Under the pieces are notes generated by a model, which was not told the origin of the DNA, did not search any database, and saw only the letters and a list, made by a program, of their open reading frames with translations. Below are positions 49,096 to 61,824 of a stretch of DNA of 64,000 nucleotides, piece by piece (position 1 is the stretch's first letter; the number at the start of each line of letters is the position of its first letter). A program made the position numbers and the translations under genes. Source of the DNA: Thamnaconus septentrionalis (taxonomy: Eukaryota > Chordata > Actinopteri > Tetraodontiformes > Monacanthidae); NCBI GenBank assembly GCA_009823395.1, contig CM020515.1:12098489-12162488 (forward strand), given 5' to 3'.

Positions 49096-52000
49096 ATGAG
49101 GGGAATTCGGTCTTTAAACAACCTCCAAGTGAGTCGTGTTCCTTAGTCGGTTTAAATATGAAGTGTTTAACACACAAAACAGAAATTGCCTTCCAAAGTG
49201 TTGCCGAACTGTTTGAAAAGTGTGGTGGCATTCAGCTCTTGCTAGCGTGCCCGCTAGCTGCCTGCTAGGTGGCTACCGTATTCCGGCGTATCTAACGTGT
49301 GGCTCGCTTGTATGTTACAGAGTAAAACACTTCCGTCCTCTAATCATTCACAGTGTGGGATTTTGGTGCAGCGAAACAGCGGTGCGATTCTTCGGAGAAA
49401 CCTCGATTCTTGCTGTGGTTTCTTTATGCGTTGGTCTAACTTGAAGGTCATGTCCGAAGGCGTGTTTAATTTTGAAAGGTCTCTCCTGAAGCTTCCTACA
49501 TTGCCCTATTAGGTCCTATATCGTCAGTTGTACATGTTTTATTCAGACAATTCAATGTTAGTTTAACCGAGGCTTGTGAGGACAGGCAGTGTGTGTGACC
49601 TCCCGGTGCACTAAATCGGTTGGTGTCACATGAGGACACGTTTCCTCCGACCGACCCCACTGTTCCTCAGCAGCTGTCAGTGAGTCTGACGTGCCATAGA
49701 TTTACATGCCACAGCCATAGACATTGATGTTTACAAAGTGAGAAAGGCGATTCTTAGTTTTGATTGTGTTCACATCATTAGAAATCTCAAAGACTCATTT
49801 TATTGCTGTAAAATGAATTCTTATTTTCACAATGACATTTAACACAGACACTCTTGAAACTTTTAAATGCTGAGGATGCTGTCAAAAAACACAAAAACAG
49901 CAACTGAAAGAGCTACTCTGAGCATCAGTACTTGTGTCCTAATCCTACAGAAACGCTGCTATGCCGCTGCCAGGAGGAGTGAAGCTCTGACCGAACCTCT
50001 CACAAGCAGTAAACCGTCCGCAGCCCAACCGCTCCCTCCACAAAATGTCCAGGTAGGAAACTTATCGTGGCCCTCTCCATTTGTCAATCAATTGTCAAAA
50101 GATGAAAGTTTTTTTCCTTTTTGAAATTAAGTTATGGCACAAAAATGAACAATCTCATTATTGTTTAAATTTCAAGATTCATTTGGCTGTTTTCAAACAT
50201 CCACTCTCAATGATAATATCTATGCTGCTTCAGGTGTCCAAGCTTCCAAATGGTCTGGTGATTGCATCGTTGGAGAACTACTCCCCTCTGTCCAGGGTCG
50301 GTGTGTTTGTCAAAGCAGGGAGTCGATATGAGACACTGGAGAACCAGGGTGTCTCCCACGTGCTGCGACTGGCAGCAAACCTGGTAACTATCACATGACC
50401 ATGTGTTGCTTAAGAGCAGTCTTCTCTCTGTTGATTACTGCGACTATTCGTTGCTGTCCAGCAGACACATTCAAATGTCATTTTCCATGTTGGTTAATTT
50501 AACCAGCTGAATATTTTTCTTGCTGTCTTATCGTGGTGAAAAGCTAGTCATTCTTTTTTTTAGACCACCAAGGGAGCGTCTGCCTTCAAGATCTGCCGTG
50601 GTGTGGAGGCACTAGGGGGCAGCCTTAGGTCAGTATTGGTATCAGGGCAAACACACAAATGCAGTATTGCCAGTAAAGGTAAAGCTGACTCTCTGAACCA
50701 CCTGTTTTCTCTGCAGTGTGACATCATCACGGGAAACCATGGTCTACAGCGTGGATTGCCTGAGAGATCACCTGTAAGGGCCGCTCATCATCGGTCTGAC
50801 TCACTGTCATGAAGTACACGTATAAGCAGGAGCTGGTGCAGATGCATCTGTGTGTGTGTCTATGCAGAGATACCATAATGGAGTATCTGGTCAATGTGAC
50901 CACAGCTCAGGAGTTCCGGCCGTGGGAGGTGAGCGAGCTGGTCCCCAGGCTGAAGATCGACAACGCTCTGGCCCGGGAGTGTCCTCAGATCGGTGTGTAT
51001 ACACACTGACACGTGTTCAATATAGCGTAACTGGTGTTTATGTTGCCAGAAAAAATAAATACGACAGATATAGTACATAGCCAAAATAAAGGAAAATAAG
51101 AAAATAGAAGAAAGAGGAATTTCAAATAAAAAGATGTGAAAAAATCATGCAGAATATACTTACATATGTTCCAGACCTAAAAGAAATGGCGACATGACTT
51201 TATTCTGATGTTTATTAAGAGATTAAACTATACTTCCAGGTCATAGCTGCAGTAGGCTTGCTTGTTAAATATGCGCCATTAATGTCTAATTATGTGAAAT
51301 AACGCTTTGAAATGGCTTGTCGTGCAGGTGTTATTGAGAAGTTGCACCAGGCAGCGTACAAAAACGCCTTGTCCAACTCCCTGTACTGCCCTGACTACAT
51401 GGTGGGTCGCATCTCTTCTGACCAGGTACGGATGTGTGTGTTTTTTTTTTTCCAAAATCTCCTCTGAACAAGTCAGTTTTGTATGTGTATAATTCTCTGC
51501 ACTCCCCTGTTTTCACCTCTGCTTCACTTTTTCTTAGCTGCAGTCATTCGTTGAGGACACTTTCACCACTGGCAGAATGGCGCTTGTCGGACTCGGTGAG
51601 TGTCGGTCCTCCAGAGAGTCGCCTCTGAAAATACACGAGTGCATAAACTCTCGTCTAAATTTGAATTTGGCCTCTTCTCTGATGCACTGAAATGTCTGCA
51701 GAGATACTAAAGGTTTTGGCTTTTGTTTTTTCTTGTGAGGAGGTAGTAACATTTATTGAGTGGTATGCAAGTGCTGACAAGCTCTCATAGAACCCGGCTG
51801 CACATGGAATGTGTGATATATTTTTTTTCCTTACTCATCGAGGTCTAACATTCCTGACTGTTCTGTCTGACTTGGTGCGTGTCCAGGTGTGAAGCACTCG
51901 GTCCTGCGGCAGGTGGGCGAGGGACTCATGAGTGCCCGCAGTGGTGCTGGAGCACCTGTGGCCAAGGCTCTGTACCGCGGAGGTAAAAAAAAAACAACAA

Positions 52001-53344
52001 AAAAACACACACAACCTCACACATTCCAAGAGTGCACTTCACGCGTCGGTGCGTTAACGCTGCTTTGCGTGCGGACGCGTAGGCGAGCTGAGGGTGCAGA
52101 ACAACGACGGCCTCGTCCATGCACTGATTGCGAGCGAGGGCGCCGTGATGGGCAGCGGCGAGGCCAACGCCTTCAGCGTGCTGCAGAGAGTCCTGGGAGC
52201 CGGGCCACATGTAAAGAGAGGCGCCAACATCACCAGCAAAATGAGCCAAGGGATCGCCAAAGCCACCGCGCAGCCTTTCGACGTGAGTTGGACCTTAACG
52301 CCCGTTCCGCTCCGAATGTGGAGAATTTGTTTCATTAAAGTCTTGCGGCGCCCTCTCCGTGTCTTTTTCAGGCCACAGCCTTCAACGCTTCATACTCTGA
52401 CTCCGGCCTGTTTGGCATCTACACCATCGCACAGGCTGACTCCGCAGGAGAGGTGATTACCGCATGCACTGTTGCCGCTAGAAAGCGCCAGGATCAACGC
52501 TTTGACTGAACGTTTTCCCCTTTCGCCGTCCTCTGCCAAGGTGATCAACGCCGCCATCGCTCAAGTGAAAGCCGTGTCTGAGGGCAACGTGTCCGAGGCC
52601 GACGTCAGCAGAGCAAAGTGAGCAGCACCGGAGACGAGCTCTGCGTTTCTTTGAATTTTGTTTTTTCCGTACCAGACTTAGACCTCCTGATTTGGGGGCT
52701 TTCTTTTCTCCGCATAGGACCCAGGTGAAAACTGAGTACTTGATGTCAATCGAGAACTCTGACGGTCTCCTGGAGGAGATTGGCGCCCAGGCTTTGACCA
52801 CTGCATCATACCAGCTTCCCGACTCCGTCCTCCAGACCATCGATGCCGTCGCCCTGAGTGACGTGGTTCAGGTATGTGCAGATTTGATGATAAATGAGCT
52901 GCCAGGTGTTTCATAAAATAATCCAAGTGTCAATTTAATTTAAATGTCTTGTTTGTTCCTTCTTAGTCTATAAATCTTGTATTTTATTTATTTATTTCTT
53001 CTTAATCAATATTTCTAAATCACTGTCTTTGCAATTGAGGAAGTCACAGTAGTGCTGATTAGCGAATATGGCAACTACTTCCTATTTTACAAATCATCAT
53101 CCACTGTATTTTACTATTTTCTAAAGCTTCAAGATAATGCTCCAATAAACACACTGCATTTGCCAGTTTTGTTGCAGGATTATAATCTCAGAGTGAATAG
53201 TAAATTCTGAAAATGCTTTTTTTTTTTAAACAAATCTCTGTCCCTTTCTTTGTTTTATAGGCTGCAAAAAAGTTTGTGGATGGCAAGAAGACCATGGCAG
53301 CTAGCGGACACCTTAAGAACACCCCATTTGTGGACGAAGTATGA
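49096..53344 (+). CDS. uqcrc2: Cytochrome b-c1 complex subunit 2 (core protein 2)
   Basis: A matrix-side core subunit of respiratory complex III. Fourteen exons: 49096-49128, 49951-50052, 50234-50383, 50564-50628, 50717-50773, 50868-50992, 51328-51425, 51538-51595, 51887-51982, 52083-52282, 52372-52452, 52541-52617, 52718-52871 and 53261-53344. Phases join 459 residues (human 453). The N-terminus ([11 protein letters not shown], then KRCYAAARR) is Arg/Ser-rich without early acids, a mitochondrial presequence. It is an M16 peptidase relative, but the zinc motif HxxEH is degenerate (SHVLRLAA), as expected for the non-proteolytic core 2. Landmarks: [58 protein letters not shown], and C-terminal [15 protein letters not shown]. 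The likely poly(A) signal is the variant ATTAAA at 53575-53580. Confidence 0.97.
50609..50622 (+). promoter_or_regulatory. CTCF-like motif inside uqcrc2 exon 4
   Basis: GCACTAGGGGGCAG matches CCASYAGRKGGCRS at 13 of 14 positions. It lies wholly within coding sequence for EALGGSL, so coding constraint alone could explain the match. Confidence 0.3.
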
Positions 53345-53580
53345 AAATTAATCATAAAGCACATGTGATTTTTCACACAAGCGAGATCAGCGTCGTGCAC
53401 CGCTGCTTCATGAGAAAAGAGGACGTCGCAGCCACAACATCCCGCTTGAATTCATTTGATATCAACAATCATGGTTTTTTTGCAGTAAGCGAACGCACCG
53501 CCGTGGGGAGAAGGGCAGCCATAGTGCAAGTTATCCTTCGGGGTTTTCGTCCGTCTATGTGTATATCTGTGTAAATTAAA

Positions 53581-54420
53581 ATAATTACAGGAAAAGTAGT
53601 CTGTTTGTGGGATGAGTTTTTATCTTGGAATGAATCGTCAGTGTTTTCTGTTGTGCTGTGTCATGAGCCCGGTGTTGAAAAGGCTGCTGAGGGTATTTTT
53701 AGCGCTCAGTTCTTCTGCTTCACACGTCAACCATTAGGGGGAACCAGAAGCATAAAATACAACACAAACACATCAGCATGGAACATCTGATATGGCCCAA
53801 AAATGACAGGACAAAATCTTAAGATGTCCTATTTTTCTCAATAATAATAATGCTTTAAGAAATTAATGTGATGCTTTTCTATTACCCCAAAGTTGAGCTG
53901 CGCCTGTGACGGGACAGATGGAGGCAAAGAGGTCTAAAGGGGTGGAATTATTACCTGTAGTGACATCACAAAGGGCAGATTTTTTTTTTTGTTAGGCTAA
54001 AAACACACACACACACACACCTGAAGAGGAAGGGTGTGTTTTTCCTACTTTGTGGTGTCAGGCCAGGCCTAAACTACTTATTTGCACATAAAGAACAAAC
54101 TTGACCTTTGGCCTTCTGTTATATCACTCAGACTGTGTGAAGTGAAAATTAAAAACATTTCTTCAGAACCCCTTTGCGTTGCCCAATCATGATGAATGAC
54201 CACAAACACAGGAGAGAACGTGAGCCCCTCTTTTTGTAGTATCGCGAGAAGACACCCCCGCCTCCCACTGCACACACACACACACACACACACACGCAAA
54301 TTTACGAGCGTGTGTGTGTGCGCGCGCTGGGGGGTGTTCGCCTGATGTCATTTGGCAGAAAAAGGAGGCAGAGCTAACGGTGGCCACCCGGGCTTTAACA
54401 ACACAACAATAACCCCGCCG
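53581..54420. other. Intergenic, uqcrc2 to mosmo
   Basis: No gene seen. CA runs occur at 54003-54020 and 54271-54295. Composition becomes GC-rich from about 54240 as the mosmo promoter is approached. Confidence 0.55.
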
Positions 54421-55315
54421 CCGCCGAGCCGGACATTTAACTCGCTCTCTGGATTTTTAAAAGACAGAAGAACCCGCTCGGCGGCTGACAAAGATAAAGC
54501 AGCAGCTACCGCTACTACTGCTGATGATGATGAGGTGTCGGCGGCTGAGGCTGGAGGGCTAACGGACCGAACGCACCACCAGATGCTCCTCCAGCAGGGA
54601 AGGAGAACGGGTTCGACTGAGATGGCTTCTCGCTTCCCAGACGGCTAACCGCTACACGCTTAAAAACATTTCTATATATTTTTTTTTATATACGGATACG
54701 ACGTTGGACGTTGTTGTTCTCCACCTCGGGGGTCCTGAAATGCGAGAGCAGTCGCGGTCTCGGCCGTCGAGCAGCCCCTGGGCCGCAGCTCGGCACAGCG
54801 AGCCCCAATCTGGGAACTAGCTCGCCAGCTAGCCGACTGCTGCTAACCAGGCAGGCGGGCAGCCCACAGCTGTACCCGATGCTGCTGCTGCCGCCGCTGC
54901 TGCGGCTGCTGCTGCTACTGTTGAACGGAGACCGGAGACAACACAAGCTGCTCAGGGCCCTGCCATTGTGTTACCCAACGGGGGCGGCTACTACTACTCC
55001 AGGCTTTTGAGATGTGACGCTTTTTTGTGTTTTTGCCGGCCTGACTGAGTTGTTTTGTTGCCGAGGTTGGGGGAGCTACGTCGCTGGAAAAAATAAAACC
55101 CGCAAAACACACTAAAAAAAAAAAAAAAAAAAAGATGCACAGGCGGCGGACCTTAGCAGCGGGCTCCTGTTGAGGCAGGGGGGCGAGGTTGGACCGATAA
55201 CAGCCGCCCTGTGTCTCTCCACAAGCCGGGGAGGAGGAGGGGGATCTCGCCCGACCAACGACCGACGCGGTCCCTTCCTACGTCTTTCAGCCACCCCGTC
55301 CATCAAGCTGGCGAC
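54421..55315 (+). promoter_or_regulatory. GC-rich promoter/5' UTR region of mosmo
   Basis: CpG-rich sequence with CCG, CTG and GAT short repeats directly upstream of the mosmo start codon. It contains a run of about 20 A at 55114-55133. Open frames here (for example 54352-54648) look like low-complexity UTR translations. Confidence 0.5.
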
Positions 55316-55421
55316 ATGGATAAACTGACCATCATTTCGGGTTGCCTGTTTCTGGCAGCGGATATCTTTGCGATAGCCAGCATCGCAAACCCAGACTGGA
55401 TCAACACCGGTGAATCAGCAG
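55316..55421 (+). CDS. mosmo: Modulator of smoothened protein (MOSMO), exon 1 only
   Basis: A four-pass, claudin-like membrane protein that lowers cell-surface and ciliary Smoothened together with the MEGF8/MGRN1 ubiquitin ligase, damping Hedgehog signalling. Exon 1 codes for MDKLTIISGCLFLAADIFAI and on through NPDWINTGESA: 35 residues plus one base before a clean donor, G|GTAAATG. This sequence is virtually invariant in vertebrates, so the identification is firm despite the short length. It holds the first membrane segment (about residues 7-24). Later exons were looked for to 64000 and not found. The uqcrc2-mosmo order matches human 16p12. Confidence 0.95.
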
Positions 55422-56652
55422 GTAAATGAAGGCAGGCCCCAACGGTGTTTTGCCATTGAGAAGCACTCCTGCTTTTGTGTATTTCTGTTCAGCGTGGCTT
55501 CTTTCTCGCCCACCAGGCTAGATAATCTCCTAAAACAAAGATGCGTTTCATCAAATGCGGGATATAATTATTTTTCTACATACATCCGTCTGCGGCAGCA
55601 TCCTTTGTTCTGCACATCTGTTTGTTCTCAGCGTGTTTACGTTAGTTGTTCCTGCATCCCGCACCAGAACATCACAAGTCCTCAAGGCTTTGTTAGTGAA
55701 TGGCCGACACCACATGATTCTGCTGTTTCGGTGTTGCCCCTAGTAGTGGTGTGACTTTTGACCAGTGCAGAGATCACGAATGAACTCCGCTCCAAAAATT
55801 TCACTATCATTGAGATTGTGAAATTGTCTTTTTTTATTTCAACAGTGACCTGGCTGAAAGGGCAACACAAAAACGTTGTAATAGCAAGAAACGCACACAA
55901 AATACTGGAGAAAGCAGGTTAAAATGCACCTATGCAATAAAAAGATGAAGATAGTAACGTAAAAGTAAATAGAAGATTTATAGCCGATAGATTCCAAAGG
56001 AGAATTATTTATTTGGTTCAAAATCGACTTAATTCATCCAGTTGCAAAATCGGATTCAAGCCGACAACACATGGCGCACAACACAAAGCTGAGTTGTCGA
56101 CTGCTAAAGTGGCATTTCGATTTGGTGTGGCACCTCACACTATTCATTGACATTTTTGAAGTATTAACACTCAGTATTTGCCGGGGGGAACCGTCTTTTT
56201 TCATTCAGTAAGTGCAGCGATTGATTAACTGTTCGGCATCTCCCGTCTTTGTTGTGCTGACTTGACATTTAAAGTGACCTCCATGTGACCATCTTAAGAA
56301 GAGACGGACCCAGTCTGGACGGAGGCGGTGGCGGCGGAGAGGTCACTCACGACGTCCCATGTAGTTTTGGACAGACGCACGTGTCATCAGCCCCCACCCA
56401 CCCTTTATTTGTGCAAATCCTGAAACCATGGCAGAGGCAATTGACAGACAGCTGTCCCTCTGCAGGACGACAGCTTAGTAACTGGGTCACTCGGGCTCCG
56501 TCATCCAACAATACACAATCTAGGTTGTATTAGCTCAACAGAATACACAATCTGTGCAGTAGTAATAATAGGATTGCGATGGAATGGGGACAGCGTTTGC
56601 ACAGCGCGGCCCGGTAGTTGATGTCCGGGAGAAGTGAAAGGATGCTGTGTGC

Positions 56653-56661
56653 GCGTGTGTG

Positions 56662-56754
<93 letters not shown>
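56653..56754. repeat. Long (GT)n microsatellite
   Basis: About 48 GT/GC units over 100 bp with only two CG interruptions. It is the longest simple repeat in the window and strongly alternating purine-pyrimidine. Confidence 0.95.
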
Positions 56755-57179
56755 ACAAGCGCGTTTGAGACAAGGTCAGGTTCACATCTTGGCGATGAGA
56801 TTGTCGCCGACTGACACGTCGGTCTACGTTCTCTTCCCTTTTTTATTGACCCGCACATCAGAAGCAGCTTGTGTGACTCCATGCAAACCGCAGTGTGGGT
56901 GTCGACGGAGTGTGGTTGATAAAACGGCGACTTCCTCCTGCCAGTCACTGTTCTCACTTCTGCTCGCACCTTTCCACCCCGCGCTCTTTGATGACTGTGG
57001 TGCGACTCGACTCGCACGGTCTTGTATTTTCACTGAAGGGCATTCACTTCCTGTTACTCACGCATAGGGGCAGCCCCACATGCTTTGGGATATAATAGAA
57101 TGATATTTGACTTATTGAGCAATTAAGGGGGAAAAAACTACTCGTTACGTACTTGCATATTAAATGAGTCATGACTGAA

Positions 57180-57900
57180 TGAATGACTTTATTTTGGTTA
57201 CAACAAAGTAGAAATAAAAAGGGAAAGGTTTAACATAAAATATCACAAAATGTAACCAAAAAAGGAGTAGGCTGAAGCCCAAGGCTTATTTCTGCCTGTC
57301 CTGTACCATCCAAAACCTTAAATAATCACAGATAACCCAGAGCATTTATAATAAGGAAAAAAAATGAATTGCACTGACATTCACCTTTTTAAATTCTCAT
57401 TTGCATTCAGTTTGTAATGTAGTCTTTCATTATTTTACAAGTTAAAGTCTTTCTAAATTCTTAGAGAGAATTACACAGTTTGAGTCCATCATTGAGTCCA
57501 TTCCATAATTTCACTCCCAACACCGACACACATTTATATTCACATTCATTCTTTCTGTAGTTGTTGAAAAACGTCAGCAATCCCCTTAAATTATATTTAC
57601 CTTCACTCAACTTAAACATTTCTTGAATAACCACAGGAACGTTCTTGTTCACTATACGGTACATAATTTCAAGTGTTCTTAAATATATGATAATGTCATG
57701 GAATCTCAAAACAGATGACAAGTAGTTGGTTCACAATAACCAACTTTATTTATAATCCTGATAGCTCTTTTATGGAGTTTTATTAATGAATCTACCTTGG
57801 TTTTATAGGTGTTTCCCCAAATTTCTACACAGGAGGTCATATAAGGCACCACAAGGGAAGATTAAAGTATATGTATATGTTTGTTTTATGTAATGGCTGG
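57180..57900 (-). mobile_element. 5'-truncated LINE (L2-like) relic
   Basis: On the minus strand, 57840-57725 translates to reverse-transcriptase C-terminal motifs (CVEIWGNTYKTK, LIKLHKRAIRIINKVGY). A shifted frame at 57721-57461 continues with GKYNLRG and SVLGVKLWNGL. The 3' UTR holds the GGGCTTCAGCCTACTCC-type sequence usual for fish L2-type LINEs, then an ATTC-like tail near 57180. A stop and frameshift separate the two parts, so it is dead. The upstream limit is uncertain. Confidence 0.7.
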
Positions 57901-58540
57901 TTCATTTTGGTGCAGTTATGCTCTTTTTGAATAAATCCAGCTACTCTAGCAGAAGCATTGTGACAGGAACAGGAACATCAGCAAACTGAAATTTCTTTTT
58001 TCTGTCGACTGCCTAAAAATAAATATTGTTCAAAGGGCAGACCACAAGCGAGCGCGTCTTGTCAAGTACCTGCCAAGATTGTTTCAGCCCTGTTGTGTTG
58101 TTTACTGTACTCTACAAGGGCGTTGTGCGCCCCTCTGTTAGCGAGGCAAGCGCTCCACAAACAAAAAAAACGTCAAAAGGCTGCGGCGTCGGTGCCTCGT
58201 GCAGCGTTCTTGCGTACACGTCCAGCTTGTAAACAGCCGACCAGATACCGGAGGACAGTGCGCAGAGCTTGTGCAGTGGTTTTGGTTAGGTTTTGGTTGG
58301 TGGCAGAAACGAGGCTTTGAAAGGGAGAAGGGAGAAAGAGCTACGAAAAAACAAGATTGCTCTCTGAGATCAAGTTGCTGTTGTACAAACGCAGATAACT
58401 TCATTCATCTCTGAAGAGCAGTTCAGTTTCTACAGTCTACGGGCCGCATGCAGAAGCAGAAGTGCAGACTGAAAACTGTAAGCAGTTGGAATCAAAGTGA
58501 AGAAGAAAGTGGGACACAATCGAGAAGAAAAGGCTAGAAT

Positions 58541-58779
58541 TAGGGATTCAAATGATCAATTCATTCATTAATGCTTAGTTAATTGACCTTATCGATCGAT
58601 TAACGATTAACTTTTTTTTTTGAAAAAAAACCGTCTGAAAGTAAATTGTTCTTGGTATACAGGTTTACACCAAGCCATTTGACAAAAAAAAAACATAATC
58701 AATTGTGACTAATTTAATTTAATCGATTAAATTCTTAATCAACAATTAAGCAATAATCGATTAATTGTTAACATCCCTA
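58541..58779. mobile_element. hAT-type MITE, copy B
   Basis: Begins TAGGGATTC and ends ACATCCCTA. It is flanked by an 8-bp duplication with one mismatch, gCTAGAAT (58533-58540) and aCTAGAAT (58780-58787), the hAT signature length. It is AT-rich with nested ATCGATTAA motifs, shares a 26-bp core with copy A at 25431-25888, and is non-coding. Confidence 0.75.
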
Positions 58780-59589
58780 ACTAGAATGACACAAAGAAAA
58801 CATACACAACAACAACAATTAGAATGTTTGTTTGTCTGGTAATACTCAATTTATGGGGCATTAAAAAAAGGAAATGTATAGGCTTTTTTTTTTTTTTTTA
58901 AATGAAAATAGAGTAGGCTTTAAAATATTCACACAACAGAATTCCACATCTGCATTACAACTCGGCATTTCTGTGAGTTTGATATAATCGCTGCTGTGAT
59001 CACTTGAACTGCCCACGCGCCGTCAGCGTGGAACGACAACGGACGGCGTTCTGCCTCTACAACATGTAAATGGCAGGTCAGACCCAGCGGTTCCAACTCG
59101 CAGCCGGCAGCCGATCAGAGAGTCTGCAGTCGCAGGGGGCTCCATGCTCGCGCCGCCTATGCAAATCGGATCGCTTGCGCATCAAATTGCTCATTTTGCA
59201 ACATTTTCATTATGGGCTGAGTTGCGTCTTGACCCGTGAATATTCAGTCTTTCTCTGCATTGGGTCTTTTTTTTTTTTTTTTGAAGAAATGAATCGGACG
59301 CCTGGCCATTGTATCATCCAAAGTCTTTTGAACAAAGCCCCAGTGTGGTCAAACAGAGGGTCTCAGTGCAGGACAGCTTGGCCCCGGACGACCTCAGCGG
59401 GCCGTCTTTGTCCTCGCAGCTCAGAGAGAAAGGACATGAACCCCTCGGGCGGAGCGCGTCCATAAAAGCCCCCTTCAGCCTCTCAGTTGTGCTGCTGTTT
59501 GCCGCCTCCTTTTATTCAGCCGATTCAGTCAGAGGGTGTTTTTGCTTTTTTTGTAAACCAATTAAGAATTTGACGAACTGAAGAAGTGA

Positions 59590-59615
59590 GGTGGTGGTGG
59601 TGGTGGTGGTGGTGG
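59590..59615. repeat. (GGT)n repeat
   Basis: Eight GGT units. Confidence 0.9.
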
Positions 59616-59893
59616 GAGATTTTGAGGGGGTGTTACTGAACAAATGCAAAGAAAAGAGTGTAAGAAAAGAGGAGTAGCCGGTGCAGAAATACAAAATTAG
59701 TTTTTTTTCCTTAATGGCCGGAATGATGAGCCGAGGTCATCATGACCAAAGCTAGTTTCCTGTGACAGAAGCTATTATATGAGGCTATGAGACAATATTG
59801 TTTTATTGTCAAAGACAAATTCGGCTGCTGTGTCATTGACTGCCCTCTCCAAGGTACTTGGCTGCACTGTGGAGGCTCTTAATAACCTTTCCA

Positions 59894-59894
<1 letters not shown>

Positions 59895-59930
<36 letters not shown>
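59895..59930. repeat. (CA)n microsatellite
   Basis: About eighteen CA units. Confidence 0.95.
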
Positions 59931-59933
<3 letters not shown>

Positions 59934-61810
59934 TGGGCAGACGGTGGGAAAATCAGATCCCGAAAAGTAGTTTATGCCCCTTGAAAATGCCATTGAAAGG
60001 CCGCGCAATTGCTTTTAATGCGGCCATTTCGTACGCTGAGTTTTGGACACTTTGTTGAAACTTTTTTGGTCTTGACCATCATCGCCGCTGCCATTTTCAT
60101 AGGCCATTTAGCCACTAAAACGTTCAGTGCGGGTCCACCCAAATATACTGACATTGTTGTTTCCACTTGACCTCATTCAAACACAGTCACTTGTTGTTTA
60201 ATGCAGGAACCCTGAGGTAAGAAGAGACGAGTCAGTGACTGGCTTGACTTTCTCCTCCAGCGAGAGGTTTCTGAGGAGGCGTTGTGTCAATTGCACGTTA
60301 TAATCTTGTGATCATTGATTATAAATAATCTACAAGCCACAAATATATCTTTCCCGGCAGCCAATTACCACAATTGCAAGACGTTATGTATAACCTGTGT
60401 CACAGATTGGTGTTTCCCCAGTATAAATGAGTGCCATTCACACCGGTATCCTACTAAAATTCAGATTCCAAACGAAAAACCTCTATTTTTGACTTTTTCT
60501 TTAGGTTAACTAAAATGTCCTCAGGATTTTTTTTTAAACTTAATGGTCATTTTTACAGCAGCGTCTGTTGAGCGCTGTAACGTCGAATAGACTCACTCAC
60601 TTAACTTGATGAAGCAGAAGGATATTACGGATTTCACTCCGGGCCCTTTAAAAAGCACAAGGTCACACAGTGCGATTGATACAGATCAAGTGATGCTGGT
60701 GGTTGTCAATATCGTCCAGCTGCAGAACCAGCAGTTTCAGCACCAGTGGTGGTCCAAGCAAAAGACGAGGGCGGAAATCGAAGCCTCACTGCAGAACTCT
60801 GAATGCAGACACGTCAACGTTTCAACTTCAGCTCGACCAGGGTTACAAAATTGATATTATTCATTCATCAGACAATGTAACTTACTTAACTCCACATTTA
60901 GCCCTTTGCTTGCTGTTTCATCAGGCAGGTTAACTCCTAATCATTATCCGTCACCATGGCAACGCGCTGTTAAATTTGAATCATCTTTTCATGGGTTGCT
61001 TTGCCCTTTGCTTTCCTCGCCTCTTCTTCAGCCCTGTTTATTCAACAACGTGCCACTGTGGTGTTACGTGTGTCTCGTGCCATTCAGCATGATACATTTC
61101 TTCTTATTTTAAGGCTCTTTGTCCCCGAGAACAAGCATTTGTTTGTGCAGCACATTCATTTAATCGGATTCGCGTGTTTAATCAGCGCCATGTCTACTTG
61201 TGCCCAGAATGACTTGAAACATCGTCACTGCTGGCTGTTTCTTTCCAGGGCCTGCTGCCTCCTCCTGGCTACTGCAGGTGTGAATTTCTATTTTACACAG
61301 TTGTTGTTGTCATTTTGTCCCTCTACAAAATCATGATTGGCTCCTCGGTTGTGAAGCGTTCTCGCGCCAACTTGACGCCACATCTCATGACGGCGGTGTC
61401 GGTTGGCTCTCATGTGATCAGTCGTCTGAACGTGTTTGCGGCCCCCCAACTCGTGAAATGGCTTGTGACTGCGGGGATGAGCCAGTGTGCGGTTTGGTGT
61501 CACCACGGCTGCAGTGCATTTAAAGAGAGCGTGTGACGTTTCAAATTCAGGCAGGAATTTGGAAAGGATTTTGTTATTTATTGTTAATAAGACACTATGA
61601 GAAAAGTGAACTCCTGTAGTTCTTGCACTTGCACACACTTGCACCCTGGATGTGTTGCTGAAACACTCAGTTCTGAGCTGGACGCAACATTGCACGTGCA
61701 GCATGTGGGTGACTGCACTAAGACACTGGTGTTGTATCGCACTCCTGTTATTTTATTTACTGTGCAACGAAAGAGTTTAACCGGAAGTTAATACGCTGAA
61801 AAGACTCATA

Positions 61811-61824
61811 TCGCCCCCTAGTGT
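61811..61824 (-). promoter_or_regulatory. CTCF-like motif in mosmo intron 1
   Basis: On the minus strand ACACTAGGGGGCGA; the core CACTAGGGGGCG fits the consensus, with deviation at the outer positions. Binding is not shown. Confidence 0.3.

Noticed and set aside
54352..54648. 98-codon plus-strand frame upstream of mosmo
   Set aside because: Low-complexity Ala/Thr/Asp sequence in the GC-rich 5' flank; most simply 5' UTR or promoter.
56535..57067. Frames of 149-160 codons on both strands around 56.6-57.0 kb
   Set aside because: They are translations of the long GT microsatellite (Val-Cys and Thr-His runs).
61288..61704. 138-codon minus-strand frame in mosmo intron 1
   Set aside because: No recognisable domain, no good Kozak or splice context, and composition like the surrounding intron.
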